Positions 1 through 8,616 of a DNA stretch of 64,000 nt are shown in pieces (the first letter of the stretch is position 1; each line of letters starts with the position of its first letter). The DNA is from an uncultured Desulfosarcina sp. (GTDB taxonomy: Bacteria; Desulfobacterota; Desulfobacteria; Desulfobacterales; Desulfosarcinaceae), in NCBI RefSeq assembly GCF_963668215.1, contig NZ_OY764190.1:2108001-2172000 (forward strand), given 5' to 3'. Below the pieces are notes generated by a model. That model was not told the origin of the DNA and did no database searches. It saw only the letters and a program-made list of their open reading frames with translations. A program made the translations under genes and the position numbers.

Positions 1-49
1 GGTCGTGGGGGGTGGTGCCGTTGTAGTCCAGGTAGACGGGCTGAATCAC
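1..49 (-). CDS. Cysteine desulfurase / class V aminotransferase, N-terminus only
   Basis: Read on the minus strand from a GTG at 47-49, the first 16 codons give a peptide containing VYLDYNGTTPHD. This closely matches the VYLDYNATTP start of NifS/IscS-type cysteine desulfurases (PLP enzymes that mobilise sulfur from cysteine). A GGAG lies about 8 bases before the GTG. The rest of the gene is outside the window, so the subtype (NifS, IscS or SufS-like) cannot be decided. The call rests on one short but distinctive motif. Confidence 0.6.
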   Translation of the reverse strand, partial: MIQPVYLDYNGTTPHD

Positions 50-174
50 GAGAACGCTCCAATGGCAGCTTTTGTTTTCCGGTAATTACGGAAACCGGAT
101 GGTTACAGGATTCGTGTTGGCTTCGAATCGGGCCGTTCAAATTCGATGAAGCGATATATTTTCATAATTTCTAA

Positions 175-336
175 TATCATGTCAATCGGTTGGGCTGGGA
201 CGACTTCGCTTTCTCGAAAAAGAAAAACCTGTCGGCGTTCAAAAAAGAATTCGACCGGATGTTGAAGCAGATGCAGGCCAGCGGGGAAATCGCCCGGATG
301 CTGAAAGAAAGCTACGGCATTTCCGGCTATAAGTAA
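175..336 (+). pseudogene. C-terminal remnant of an extracytoplasmic solute-binding protein
   Basis: The frame ending at the TAA at 334-336 encodes about 53 residues, including LGWDDFAFSKKKNLSAFKKE and ending in ESYGISGYK. This is typical of the C-terminus of family 3 (amino-acid type) periplasmic binding proteins. The same frame has a TAA at 172-174, and only about 120 bases separate it from the divergent gene start at 49, so no room exists for the missing 200 or so residues. No start codon with a ribosome site is seen. I infer a leftover of a deleted gene rather than a functional protein. Confidence 0.5.
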
Positions 337-341
337 GAGCG

Positions 342-1133
342 TTAGGGCGTTGAAGCATCGATTGCCTGCCAGTCCATCATCCGCCAATCCCAGGGCGGGC
401 GTTCGCCTTGGGCCGCGTCGGCTTCCGGCCAGGGCCATTGCTGCGGGATGGGGCAGATGAGATCCAGTTGCGTTTTTCGGGTGGGATGCTCAACGGACAG
501 GCTGCGGGCCAACAGGGCGATCTGTTTTCCCGGCAGCGGCTTGTCGGCGCCGTAGCGCAGATCGCCGAGAATCGGGTGGCCCATGCGGGAAAGTTGGATC
601 CGGATCTGGTGGCGCCGGCCGGTTTCCAGGGTGACTTCCAGAAGGCTCTTGTCGCCCGCTGTGCCCAATCGCGTATAGGACAGGCGCGCCTCCTGGCTGT
701 CTGCCGTCGGCGCGGGAACCACCCGGCTCATCCGATCCTGCCGTTCGATGTGATCGATTCGCCGTTGCGATTTTTGGGCGACGGAGCCCTGCACCACGGC
801 CAGATATCGTTTGTCCACGCTGCGCTCCCGAAACTGGCGGGCCAGGCGGCCGGCGGCCTTGGATGTCCGTGCGAACAGCACAACGCCGGCCACCGGACGG
901 TCCAGCCGATGGACCATGGCCAGAAAGACCTTCCCCGGCTTGTCGTAGCGCTCCTTGATCCACTGTTTGGCCAGATCCAGCAGACAGACGTCGCCGGTGC
1001 GGTCCCCTTGCACCAGCAGTCCCGATGGTTTATAAATCGCCAGCAGATGGTTGTCCACGTACAGCACCGGCCAGCGTTTATCGAAAAAGAACGGTCGATC
1101 GGATTTGTTGAAGGTGGTGTCCAGGGCATCCAT
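342..1133 (-). CDS. RluA-family RNA pseudouridine synthase
   Basis: The 263-residue protein carries the RluA/RluC/RluD catalytic motif HRLDR, with the nucleophilic aspartate at about residue 78, followed by GVVLFARTSKAA. These enzymes isomerise uridine to pseudouridine in rRNA or tRNA. No N-terminal S4 domain is present, so it resembles the short RluA-type members. The frame stays open to 1205, but that would overlap the divergent gene starting at 1187, so the ATG at 1131-1133 (MDALDTT) is preferred. The exact target base cannot be assigned. Confidence 0.85.
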   Translation of the reverse strand: MDALDTTFNKSDRPFFFDKRWPVLYVDNHLLAIYKPSGLLVQGDRTGDVCLLDLAKQWIKERYDKPGKVFLAMVHRLDRPVAGVVLFARTSKAAGRLARQFRERSVDKRYLAVVQGSVAQKSQRRIDHIERQDRMSRVVPAPTADSQEARLSYTRLGTAGDKSLLEVTLETGRRHQIRIQLSRMGHPILGDLRYGADKPLPGKQIALLARSLSVEHPTRKTQLDLICPIPQQWPWPEADAAQGERPPWDWRMMDWQAIDASTP

Positions 1134-1186
1134 ACGCGGCTCGGATTTCCGGGGTTCATGGGAATGGGTTTTCAAAGGGGTACCAT

Positions 1187-2680
1187 GTGAAACCAAAGGG
1201 TACAAGCTTTCAGAAGAAAAGGGGGCCGGCAGGCAAAACGGCGCCCTCGTCCAGCCGGATGGATTTTCTGTTGCAGCGCTGCGGAATTCGTCTCAGCGAT
1301 GCTCAGCTCGAGCAGCTCTGGCGCTACCATCAACTGTTGCGGCAATTCGACGCCGAGCTGAACCTCACCCGGATTCACAATTTCGAGAACATGGTGGTCA
1401 AGCTCTATGCCGATTCCATCCTGCCGGCCCTGCAATATCCGCTGTTGCCGTCTCCGTTGCTGGATCTGGGAACCGGTCCCGGCATGCCGGGCATTCCATT
1501 GAAAATTTTCCGTCCGGATCTGCACATCCTGCTGGCAGAGAGTCGCCAACAGCGGGTCCATTTCTTGAAAACGGTTGTGGAGGAATTGCATCTGCCCGGT
1601 CTCGAAGTGATCGAGCGGGGAATTGCCCCGGACTTTGACAGGCCTGTGGCCGGGGTGATCACCCGGGCCGTGGAACCCATCGCCGACACCCTGGCACGCG
1701 TGTCCGGTTGTCTGGAAAAAAATGGCCTGGTCCTATTCATGAAAGGCCCCCGTTGCGATGAGGAAATGGAACGGGCGGCCCGGGACTCTTGCGACGATTA
1801 CGACCTGGCCGAGGATATTGCCTACCAGATTCCCCAGACTCCGCACCGGCGCCGTCTGATTTGCTACCGACGCAAGGTTGCCGCGTTTAAGGCCACGCAG
1901 GCTCCCAACCCACTGTCACCCTACCGCATCCGGGAAATCGAAAGTGAATCCAATCCGGTTTTCAAGGATCTGAAAAAGCTGCTTACCGGACGGGGCGTAA
2001 AAAAAGGAGGGAAGACCCTCGTTTGCGGTCGGCGGCTGGTCGCCGAGGCGATGCGTTGCGCTCCCGAGCGCTGCCGGGCCTGGATCGGCAGCGGCGACCG
2101 CCATGAACCGCCGGCCGAGGCACCGCACGAAATGGAATGGCTTCAATTGTCCCCGCAGCTTTTCGGGCAACTGGACCTGTTCGGCACCCGCAGGCCAATG
2201 CTGCTTTACGATTTGCCGGAAATCCCTGCCTGGGATGCCGGCAAAGCGGCCCCTGGCTGCAGCCTGTTGATCCCGTTTCAGGATCCTGAAAATGTCGGCG
2301 CCGTTATCCGCAGCGCCGCTGCCTTTGCGGTGGAGCGCATCGTTCTGCTCGCCGAAGGCGCCAATCCCTTCCACCCCAAGGCCATTCGCGCTTCGGCTGG
2401 AACCGTTTTATCGACCAACCTTTATGCGGGACCTTCCTTGAATGACCTGAGCGGAGAACTGCCGGTCGTGGCCCTGGCCGCTTCGGGCCGGCCGGTCGCC
2501 AATTTCGCCTTTCCGGAATCTTTCTGCCTCTTGCCGGGCATGGAAGGTCCGGGCCTCGATTCACGCTGGCTTGACAATGCCGTGTCCATTCCCATGGCCG
2601 AAAACGTGGAGTCCCTGAACGCGGCCACGGCCACGGCGATTACCCTTTATGAATGGCGCCGACAACTTAAAGGAGAATAA
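1187..2680 (+). CDS. Fusion of RsmG (16S rRNA m7G methyltransferase) and TrmH/SpoU-type RNA methyltransferase
   Basis: This 497-residue protein joins two methyltransferases of different fold. Residues about 25-225 match RsmG/GidB, which methylates G527 of 16S rRNA: the SAM loop LDLGTGPGMPGIPL is at about 91-104 and a TRAVEPI motif follows. Residues about 240-497 match the SpoU/TrmH knotted family: NVGAVIRSAAAF near 368 and a C-terminal IPMAENVESLNAATATAI, the knot SAM-binding region. The GTG start at 1187 has an AAAGGGG ribosome site 6 bases upstream. A later ATG at 1259 would give a length closer to ordinary RsmG. The stop is 5 bases before the serpin gene. Confidence 0.85.
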   Translation: MKPKGTSFQKKRGPAGKTAPSSSRMDFLLQRCGIRLSDAQLEQLWRYHQLLRQFDAELNLTRIHNFENMVVKLYADSILPALQYPLLPSPLLDLGTGPGMPGIPLKIFRPDLHILLAESRQQRVHFLKTVVEELHLPGLEVIERGIAPDFDRPVAGVITRAVEPIADTLARVSGCLEKNGLVLFMKGPRCDEEMERAARDSCDDYDLAEDIAYQIPQTPHRRRLICYRRKVAAFKATQAPNPLSPYRIREIESESNPVFKDLKKLLTGRGVKKGGKTLVCGRRLVAEAMRCAPERCRAWIGSGDRHEPPAEAPHEMEWLQLSPQLFGQLDLFGTRRPMLLYDLPEIPAWDAGKAAPGCSLLIPFQDPENVGAVIRSAAAFAVERIVLLAEGANPFHPKAIRASAGTVLSTNLYAGPSLNDLSGELPVVALAASGRPVANFAFPESFCLLPGMEGPGLDSRWLDNAVSIPMAENVESLNAATATAITLYEWRRQLKGE

Positions 2681-2685
2681 AGCCA

Positions 2686-3957
2686 ATGGCATCCATACTC
2701 GGGAAAAAGCTGCTTTTGATCCTTTACGTTTCCATCACAGTGGGTTGTACACTATCTATGGCCACCGACGTACGGAAAAACGCTTCCGCCGCCGGCAACG
2801 ACTTTGCCCTGGACCTGTACAGCCGATTGGCAGACTCCGAAGGCAATCTCTTCTTTTCGCCGGCGAGCATCGAGACGGCCCTGGCCATGACGTATGCCGG
2901 CGCAAAGAGCCGAACGGCCAAGCAAATGGCCAAGGTCCTGCATTTTGAAAAAGCCGGCCAGGGAGTTCACCAGGAATTCCAATCCCTGTTGCAACAGCTC
3001 AATAACCCCAGCATTGTCAAATCCTACGAAAAGATCGGCGATGAGATCAAACCGGTCGAGAAACCCGCTTATGAGTTGGTCATCGCCAATGCGCTTTGGG
3101 GGCAGCAGGGTTATCCCTGGAACCAGGCGTTTCTGACGCTGACGGAATCCAATTACGGGGCCGGCCTGAGGCCAGTCGATTTTGCAAATCATCCTGATGA
3201 AGCCCGCAAAACGATCAACGACTGGGTGGAAGAGAAAACCCGGGACCGGATCAAGGATTTGATTGCAAAAGGTACGATCAGCCCCATGATGCGTCTGATC
3301 CTGACCAATGCGATCTATTTCAAGGCTGCCTGGGCCGACACATTTGACGATCATGCGACCCGGGAGATGCCCTTTCATGTTTCCGAATCCAGCCAGGTTC
3401 CCGTTTCGATGATGTTCCAGAATAAAGATTTCCATTACCTGGAAACCGACTGCTTCCAGGCCTTGGAAATGCCCTATAAGGCCTACGAATTATCCATGAT
3501 TGTATTCCTTCCCAAGATGGCGAACGGGTTGGATAATTTTGAAAAAGCCCTGTCCGCTGAAAAACTGGATGGCTGGAGGGCAGCCCTTCATCGCGAAGAA
3601 GTCGAAGTGTATTTTCCGAAGTTCGTGTTCACCAGCAGCTTCAGCCTGTCCAAAACCCTCAAGGCTCTGGGTATGGAGGATGCCTTCTCGCCGACGTCGG
3701 CTGATTTTTCGGGCATGACCACCGCCGAAGAAAGGGTGTTTATCTCCGAGGTCATCCACAAAGCATTCGTAGCCGTCGATGAGAACGGGACCACAGCCGC
3801 GGCTGCAACGGCGGTGATGATGCAAGCTACCGCCATGCCCATGCCCAAACCGGAACCAAAGGTCTTCAGGGCCGACCACCCGTTCCTGTTCTGTATTTTT
3901 CACAATCCTACCGGCAAGATTCTTTTCATGGGAAGAGTTACCGACCCCCGGACCTGA
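2686..3957 (+). CDS. Serpin-family serine protease inhibitor, exported
   Basis: The 423-residue protein has an N-terminal hydrophobic segment ending in ITVGC, a poor lipobox, so it may be a lipoprotein or simply secreted. It shows the serpin core: NLFFSPASIETALAMTYAGA near the start, LTNAIYFKAAW in the middle and HPFLFCIFHNPTGKILFMGR near the end. The reactive-loop hinge ENGTTAAAATAV is rich in small residues, as in inhibitory serpins that trap proteases by loop insertion. The loop after the hinge is Met/Pro/Lys-rich and longer than in antitrypsin, so the P1 residue cannot be fixed. An AAAGGAG overlaps the end of the upstream gene, suggesting cotranscription. Confidence 0.92.
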   Translation: MASILGKKLLLILYVSITVGCTLSMATDVRKNASAAGNDFALDLYSRLADSEGNLFFSPASIETALAMTYAGAKSRTAKQMAKVLHFEKAGQGVHQEFQSLLQQLNNPSIVKSYEKIGDEIKPVEKPAYELVIANALWGQQGYPWNQAFLTLTESNYGAGLRPVDFANHPDEARKTINDWVEEKTRDRIKDLIAKGTISPMMRLILTNAIYFKAAWADTFDDHATREMPFHVSESSQVPVSMMFQNKDFHYLETDCFQALEMPYKAYELSMIVFLPKMANGLDNFEKALSAEKLDGWRAALHREEVEVYFPKFVFTSSFSLSKTLKALGMEDAFSPTSADFSGMTTAEERVFISEVIHKAFVAVDENGTTAAAATAVMMQATAMPMPKPEPKVFRADHPFLFCIFHNPTGKILFMGRVTDPRT

Positions 3958-3987
3958 TAGGCTGAGCGCCTCGGTGACCACAGCCAT

Positions 3988-4017
3988 CGCCTTTTATGAA
4001 AGGCGCCAAAATTTTGG
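3988..4017. terminator. Weak hairpin plus palindrome after the serpin gene
   Basis: CGCCTTT and AAAGGCG pair around a TATG loop (3988-4005). A perfect 12-base palindrome, CCAAAATTTTGG, follows at 4006-4017. There is no long T run, so termination is uncertain. Confidence 0.3.
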
Positions 4018-4145
4018 ATGATTGATATCTCTACGCAGTTTTGATAAAATCAGTTTATACTGATGTTCTCGCAAATAACTTTTTAGACCCCCAATAGCCA
4101 TATAACTGTCCTTCTCGTACACATTCTTATCGGAAGGAGAATGCC

Positions 4146-5426
4146 ATGGCTCATGTCGTGACCCAATCCGCATACACCCGCCTCACCGAACGGCTCAACC
4201 GTTTTCCCCAGGGAGCGCCCCCGACCGAACGGCTCACAAAAATCCTGAAAATTCTCTTCGATCAAAAGGAAGCCGAAATGGTTTCTCTTTTGCCGGTAAA
4301 ACCGTTTACGGTGAAAAAGGCGGCCCGCGTCTGGGAGATGTCGGAAAAAGAAGCGCGCAAGGTGCTGGAGCGACTGGCCGAAAAGGCGCTGCTGGTCGAT
4401 TTTCAAACCGATGGAGAAATGCACTACGTGCTGCCGCCGCCCATGGCCGGATTTTTCGAATTCTCCATGATGCGCATCCGCAAGGATATTGACCAGAAGC
4501 TGCTGTCCGAACTTTTTTACCAGTATTTGAACCAGGAGGAGGACTTTGTTCGCGAACTCTTCGCCACGGGGCAGACCCAGCTCGGGCGGGCTTTCGTCAA
4601 CGAAACGGTCCTGTCCGAGAAAAACAGCCTGCATGTGCTGGACTGGGAGCGGGCCAGCGAAGTGATCCGAACCGCCACCCACCGCGGCATCAGTGTGTGC
4701 TACTGCAGGCACAAGATGCTGCACCTGGATCGGGCCTGTTCGGCACCCATGGAAATCTGCATGACCTTTAACACGGCGGCTGAATCGTTGATCCGGCACG
4801 GGCATGCCCGGTCCGTGGATATCTCTGAAGGGCTGGAGTTGCTGGCCGAGGCCAGGGAGAGCAATCTGGTCCAGTTCGGCGAGAACGTGCGCCAGGGGGT
4901 CAATTTCATCTGCAACTGCTGCGGGTGCTGCTGTGAAGCCATGATTGCCGCGCGGCGGTTTGCCGTCATGCACCCGATCCACACCACCCATTTCCTCCCC
5001 CGGGTGGACGAGAACACCTGCGACGGCTGCGGCAAGTGCGTGGCCCTGTGTCCGGTGGAAGCCATGACCCTGGTTTCGGCCAACGACCCCAAACGGCCCA
5101 AACGCAAGATCGCCCGGGTGGACGAAGACCGCTGCCTGGGTTGCGGGGTGTGCTTGAATGCGTGCACCAGGACCGACAGCCTTTCCCTCGAACATCGGCC
5201 GCAGCGGGTGCTCACTCCGTTGAATGCCACCCATCGGGCGGTGGTCATGGCCGTGGAGCGCGGCAAACTTCAAGATCTGCTGTTCGACAATCGGGTGTTG
5301 TGGCACCATCGCGCCCTGGCTGCCGTGCTCGGAGCGATTTTGCGGCTGCCGCCGGTGGCCCGGGCCATGGCCACCGACCAGGTCAAATCCCGCTACCTGG
5401 AGGCGCTGGCGCTGCGTTATTCGTGA
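4146..5426 (+). CDS. 4Fe-4S dicluster protein with N-terminal winged-helix-like region
   Basis: The 426-residue cytosolic protein begins with a helical region (about 1-115) resembling a winged helix (VKKAARVWEMSEKEARKVLE). It continues with a Cys cluster CYCRHKM...CSAPMEIC (about 180-205) and a CNCCGCCC stretch (about 259-266). Two ferredoxin-type motifs then follow, CDGCGKCVALCPVEAM (about 293-308) and CLGCGVCLNACTR (about 330-342), the second followed by no canonical proline. Proteins of this layout are common in sulfate reducers and probably transfer electrons; the substrate is unknown. The ATG at 4146 follows GGAAGGAGAATGCC. A small inverted repeat, ATCAGT-TTAT-ACTGAT at 4049-4064, lies upstream. 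Confidence 0.85.
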   Translation: MAHVVTQSAYTRLTERLNRFPQGAPPTERLTKILKILFDQKEAEMVSLLPVKPFTVKKAARVWEMSEKEARKVLERLAEKALLVDFQTDGEMHYVLPPPMAGFFEFSMMRIRKDIDQKLLSELFYQYLNQEEDFVRELFATGQTQLGRAFVNETVLSEKNSLHVLDWERASEVIRTATHRGISVCYCRHKMLHLDRACSAPMEICMTFNTAAESLIRHGHARSVDISEGLELLAEARESNLVQFGENVRQGVNFICNCCGCCCEAMIAARRFAVMHPIHTTHFLPRVDENTCDGCGKCVALCPVEAMTLVSANDPKRPKRKIARVDEDRCLGCGVCLNACTRTDSLSLEHRPQRVLTPLNATHRAVVMAVERGKLQDLLFDNRVLWHHRALAAVLGAILRLPPVARAMATDQVKSRYLEALALRYS

Positions 5427-5453
5427 TGCGTCACGGTCCAGCACGATTCATTT

Positions 5454-5990
5454 CTACTCGAATCCCCTGCCGGTAAACCGTTCGAGAAACGCCCGATCCA
5501 CGATCCATTCGCCGTTTTTCCGTATCCATTCCAATTGCAGGCTGTAGAGGTCGGCCTTGTCGCCGACCGCTTCGATCCAGGCCACGGGATCGTTGCGCAG
5601 GGTGTCCAGGCCGGGCATGTCATGCTCTTTGCGGACGATCAGAAAGGGAAACCGAGCGGATGCTTCGTCTGCCTTTTCGCTGATTTCGATTTCGGGACGC
5701 GGGTAGAAGACGGCAAGCGGCCCGTAGTATCTGAAGGTTCGCCAAAGAACGGCCCGAATGCCGTTGCGGTCCAGATTCATGGGCATGGCCACGACCTCCT
5801 TTGAGGCCATCTTCAGCAGGCCGCCGATATCGTGGGCTTCGGCCAGCTCCGCGCCTCTGGCGATCTGCGCACGGATTTTTTCCGCATCGTCGCCGCGGGT
5901 ACAGGACATGCAGAGTACGAGGAAGACGATGGCCACCACGACGGCATGAGGTTTTGTGACGGTTTTTTTCTGTCCTCTGTCCTCCGTCAT
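5454..5990 (-). CDS. Predicted lipoprotein of unknown function
   Basis: The 178-residue protein has a charged N-terminus, a hydrophobic segment and a lipobox-like LVLCMSC (Cys at about 30), so it is probably a lipid-anchored periplasmic protein. The mature part shows an alternating helix/strand pattern (EKIRAQIARGAELAEAHD; later YSLQLEWIRKNGEWIVDRAF) that suggests an NTF2/SnoaL-like fold. That fold call is inference. Its start overlaps the prmA stop by 4 bases, so it is the last gene of the radical SAM-prmA-lipoprotein operon. Function not recognised. Confidence 0.7.
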   Translation of the reverse strand: MTEDRGQKKTVTKPHAVVVAIVFLVLCMSCTRGDDAEKIRAQIARGAELAEAHDIGGLLKMASKEVVAMPMNLDRNGIRAVLWRTFRYYGPLAVFYPRPEIEISEKADEASARFPFLIVRKEHDMPGLDTLRNDPVAWIEAVGDKADLYSLQLEWIRKNGEWIVDRAFLERFTGRGFE

Positions 5991-6910
5991 CGGGCCTCCT
6001 TCTTGCGCGCCGCGACGGCCATCCAGCCCTCTTTCTCCAGAACCTCGATCACGGCCAGGCCGGATTCCTCCAAACCCGACAGTACAGCGCGTTTTTTCTC
6101 CTTGATGATGCCGGAACAGATGAGGATTCCCTTCGGTTCGAGAACCGCCGCCACATCGGGAAGAAGATCCAGGATCACCTCGGCCAGAATGTTGGCCGCC
6201 ACGACATGGAAAGTGCCGCTCACCTGTTCGACAAGGTTGCCGGTCATCAGGCGGTAATCCCGGACACCGTTGGCCAGCAGGTTTTTTTCGGCCACGGAAA
6301 CGGCCACCTCGTCATTGTCCACACCGCATACGCTCGCGGCCCCCAGCTTGGCGGCGGCGATCATCAGGATGCCCGATCCGGTGCCCACATCCAGAAACGT
6401 GTTGCCCGGCCGCAGATGGGATTGAATCTGCCGGATGCAAAGGGCCGTGGTGGGATGGGTGCCGGTGCCGAAGGCCATGCCCGGGTCGATTTCCAGGATG
6501 ATTTCATCGGGCCGGGCCGCATATTCCCGCCAGGAGGGCTTGACCACGATGGTGTCGGTGATTCGTTCCGGCCAGAAGTACTCCTTCCAGGCTTCGGCCC
6601 AATCCTGCTCGTCGATGCGGGAGTAGACTACCCGGCTGGCGATACCGGAGGCTTTTTCCAGATGCATCAGTGCGTCTTCGAGCCGCCGGCATTTGTCGGC
6701 CGCTTGATCCGTGTCGGCAAAATAGCCGGTCACCGCCGGCTCCTGCGGCGGCAGAACGGCATCGTCGGCCCAATCCTGAAGGAGATCCATTTGCGGATCG
6801 TTCACGACCACGCCCTTGAGGCCCAACGAGTAAAAGGTGTCTGCCACCAGGTCCGCGGCCAGGCCGGTGTCCGGGCTGTCGATCACCACCTTTGCGGCGA
6901 TCCATTTCAT
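5987..6910 (-). CDS. prmA: Ribosomal protein L11 methyltransferase PrmA
   Basis: The 307-residue protein matches PrmA, which methylates lysines and the N-terminus of ribosomal protein L11. The N-terminal substrate-binding region includes a typical DEQDWAEAWKEYFWP. The methyltransferase domain has DPGMAFGTGTHPTT, LDVGTGSGILMIAAAKLGA (SAM loop) and NILAEVI. The ATG at 6908-6910 has an AAGGAG about 9 bases upstream and overlaps the stop of the preceding radical SAM gene by 4 bases. The frame stays open upstream to 7108 only by chance. Confidence 0.95.
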   Translation of the reverse strand: MKWIAAKVVIDSPDTGLAADLVADTFYSLGLKGVVVNDPQMDLLQDWADDAVLPPQEPAVTGYFADTDQAADKCRRLEDALMHLEKASGIASRVVYSRIDEQDWAEAWKEYFWPERITDTIVVKPSWREYAARPDEIILEIDPGMAFGTGTHPTTALCIRQIQSHLRPGNTFLDVGTGSGILMIAAAKLGAASVCGVDNDEVAVSVAEKNLLANGVRDYRLMTGNLVEQVSGTFHVVAANILAEVILDLLPDVAAVLEPKGILICSGIIKEKKRAVLSGLEESGLAVIEVLEKEGWMAVAARKKEAR

Positions 6911-8310
6911 GGGAGCTTCTCCTTTTGGTTGGCTTCCAACTGGTCCGCAAAGCGTTCCCTGGGCGGGTTGAAATAGCCGAACCGCAAGCGGGGAAAGCGT
7001 TTGCCGATCATCTGCAGCAGCCGGTCCATGCCCACCGCCGGCCCCAGGGGGGCGGCGGTCTGCATAAATTCCAGGTAGCGGCGGGGATCGAAATTGAGAT
7101 TGCGCCACTGGATCAGATGAACCGGGTGTTTTTCCAAAAAGACCGAAAGGGCCGCCGCTTCTTCGGGGCAGTCGGTGAACCCCGGGCAGTTGAGGTAGTT
7201 GATGGCCACGTGTCGGCCCCTGGCCAGGGTCAGGTCGATGCTCTCCACCACCTGGTCGAAACCGTATCCACGGGGGCGGAAGTAGGCGGTGTAGCAGGGC
7301 TCGCGCACGGAATTCATGCTCACCCGGATGCTATCCAGACCGGCGTCCAGCAAGCCTTTCAGGGTGTCCGGCAGGCTGGCGTTGGTATTCATGTTGATGG
7401 TGCCCTCGGCGGTCGCTTCGCGAATCAGGCGGATGGCCGGTTCGATTTCCCGGGCCGCCATCAAGGGGTCGCCTTCGCAGCCCTGGCCGAAGCTCACCAC
7501 GGCGTGTTCCACCCTTCGGATGTGGGTCAGGGCCACCTCCGCGATCTCCTTGGCCGAAGGGGTAAAGGCAATGCGGTTCTGGCTGCTGGTCAACTGGGCG
7601 TCGGACTGCAGGGAGATGCAGCCCAGACAGCGGGCATTGCAGGATTGGGAGGTCGGCAGGGGCGCTTCGTAGCGGCCGAGAAAGAAGTTCTTGCCGGCCG
7701 GACAGCCATAGGTCAGGGCGCAGTGTTCCAGGTGGCGGGCCAGGCGGTTGTCCGGCAGCTGTTTCTGCATCTGGTGCACGCCGGCAACGATCCTGTCCTG
7801 CGGCATGCGGCGCAGGTCCTGGCGGGGCTCGGTGTCCACCACCATGGCGGCCGAACGGAATCCTTCCTGCTGCCATCCCACCGCGCCGTAGGAAAACAGG
7901 GGCAGGATGCTGGCATGGGCATGTTCCTCATAAGCACAGGTGTGGGTCAGCACCACACCTGGGGAGTTGAACGCGGCCACGGGAAAAATCTTTTCGTCGG
8001 GGGCATAGGGATTGCGATCTACGGGGCCGATTCTTCCGGTCGAAAGGTCCAGGAGCACCGGCACGCGGTCCGGCAGGAACATCAGTTCGCTTCCATGGGG
8101 CAATTCGATGGTGGTGGCCGGGGTCAGGGAGGTGCATTGCGCCCCGTCGGCCCCAACGGCGGCGTAGCCTTCCAGGTCGAAGATTTCTCCCTTTTCGTTG
8201 GCTACAACGGCGGTGAGCCATTCGGGCGTCCGGCCACCGGCGCGGCTTTTCTTTCTGCGGGTTTTTTTCGGTCTGGTCATGGTCGTCTTTTTGCCGGGAG
8301 CAAATGGCAT
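6907..8310 (-). CDS. Radical SAM protein
   Basis: The 467-residue protein contains a radical SAM cluster motif CNARCLGC (CX3CX2C) near residue 222, followed by features of the TIM barrel (VSFGQGCEGDPL, which carries the GE-like motif, NMNTNAS and SIRVSMNSV). The N-terminal 200 residues form a separate domain with several Cys and His (THTCAYEEHAHA, HCALTYGCPAG). The substrate is not recognised. It is translationally coupled to prmA (ATGA overlap), which hints at a role in translation or protein modification, but this is only context. The ATG at 8310 has GGAG 4 bases before it; the ATG at 8280 is an alternative. Confidence 0.85.
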   Translation of the reverse strand: MPFAPGKKTTMTRPKKTRRKKSRAGGRTPEWLTAVVANEKGEIFDLEGYAAVGADGAQCTSLTPATTIELPHGSELMFLPDRVPVLLDLSTGRIGPVDRNPYAPDEKIFPVAAFNSPGVVLTHTCAYEEHAHASILPLFSYGAVGWQQEGFRSAAMVVDTEPRQDLRRMPQDRIVAGVHQMQKQLPDNRLARHLEHCALTYGCPAGKNFFLGRYEAPLPTSQSCNARCLGCISLQSDAQLTSSQNRIAFTPSAKEIAEVALTHIRRVEHAVVSFGQGCEGDPLMAAREIEPAIRLIREATAEGTINMNTNASLPDTLKGLLDAGLDSIRVSMNSVREPCYTAYFRPRGYGFDQVVESIDLTLARGRHVAINYLNCPGFTDCPEEAAALSVFLEKHPVHLIQWRNLNFDPRRYLEFMQTAAPLGPAVGMDRLLQMIGKRFPRLRFGYFNPPRERFADQLEANQKEKLP

Positions 8311-8616
8311 CGTCTCCGTTCGGTGGCTCCACTTCCGTTTTTGTTAACAAGTGTCTTCTTGCGCGTCTACCACAGACGGCCGTCAAAGTACATCCATGCA
8401 TCGTAAGGGTTCAGGTAATCGAGGAATTGAAAAAAGGTTGACCTCGCCCAGGCCATGGGCTATTGAACCCGTCATCGACAGACCGAAGTCTGCCATTTCA
8501 GTCCCTATAGCTCATTATTCCACTATTCCATCTGGCCACGAAGACTGCGTCTCGAAAGACGTTTGGATTTGTGGTTTTTTTGTTTAACAGCGCCATAAAC
8601 TATCGACGGAGGAAAC
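8311..8616. other. Intergenic region between divergent radical SAM and nickel operons, with a possible structured leader
   Basis: This 306-base gap must hold promoters for both directions. At 8407-8470 an RNA read on the plus strand could fold as a three-way junction. The outer stem is GGGTTCA (8407-8413) with TGAACCC (8464-8470). One arm pairs CGAGG (8420-8424) with CCTCG (8442-8446). A second arm pairs CCCA (8447-8450) with TGGG (8456-8459). It lies 146 bases upstream of nikK. It does not match a riboswitch class I know, and a NikR-type operator was not found. The fold could be chance. Confidence 0.3.
8548..8580 (+). terminator. Hairpin with downstream T run ahead of nikK
   Basis: CGTCT (8548-8552) and AGACG (8557-8561) pair around a CGAA loop. 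The following 20 bases end in a run of eight Ts (8575-8582). It could be an attenuator of the nik leader, although the T run is not immediately adjacent to the stem. Confidence 0.3.

Noticed and set aside
408..1190. 260-codon plus-strand frame opposite the RluA gene
   Set aside because: It is an antisense shadow of the pseudouridine synthase; its translation has no domain signature and no upstream ribosome site.
8311..8616. NikR operator upstream of nikK
   Set aside because: I looked for GTATGA-N16-TCATAC-like dyads on both strands and found none.
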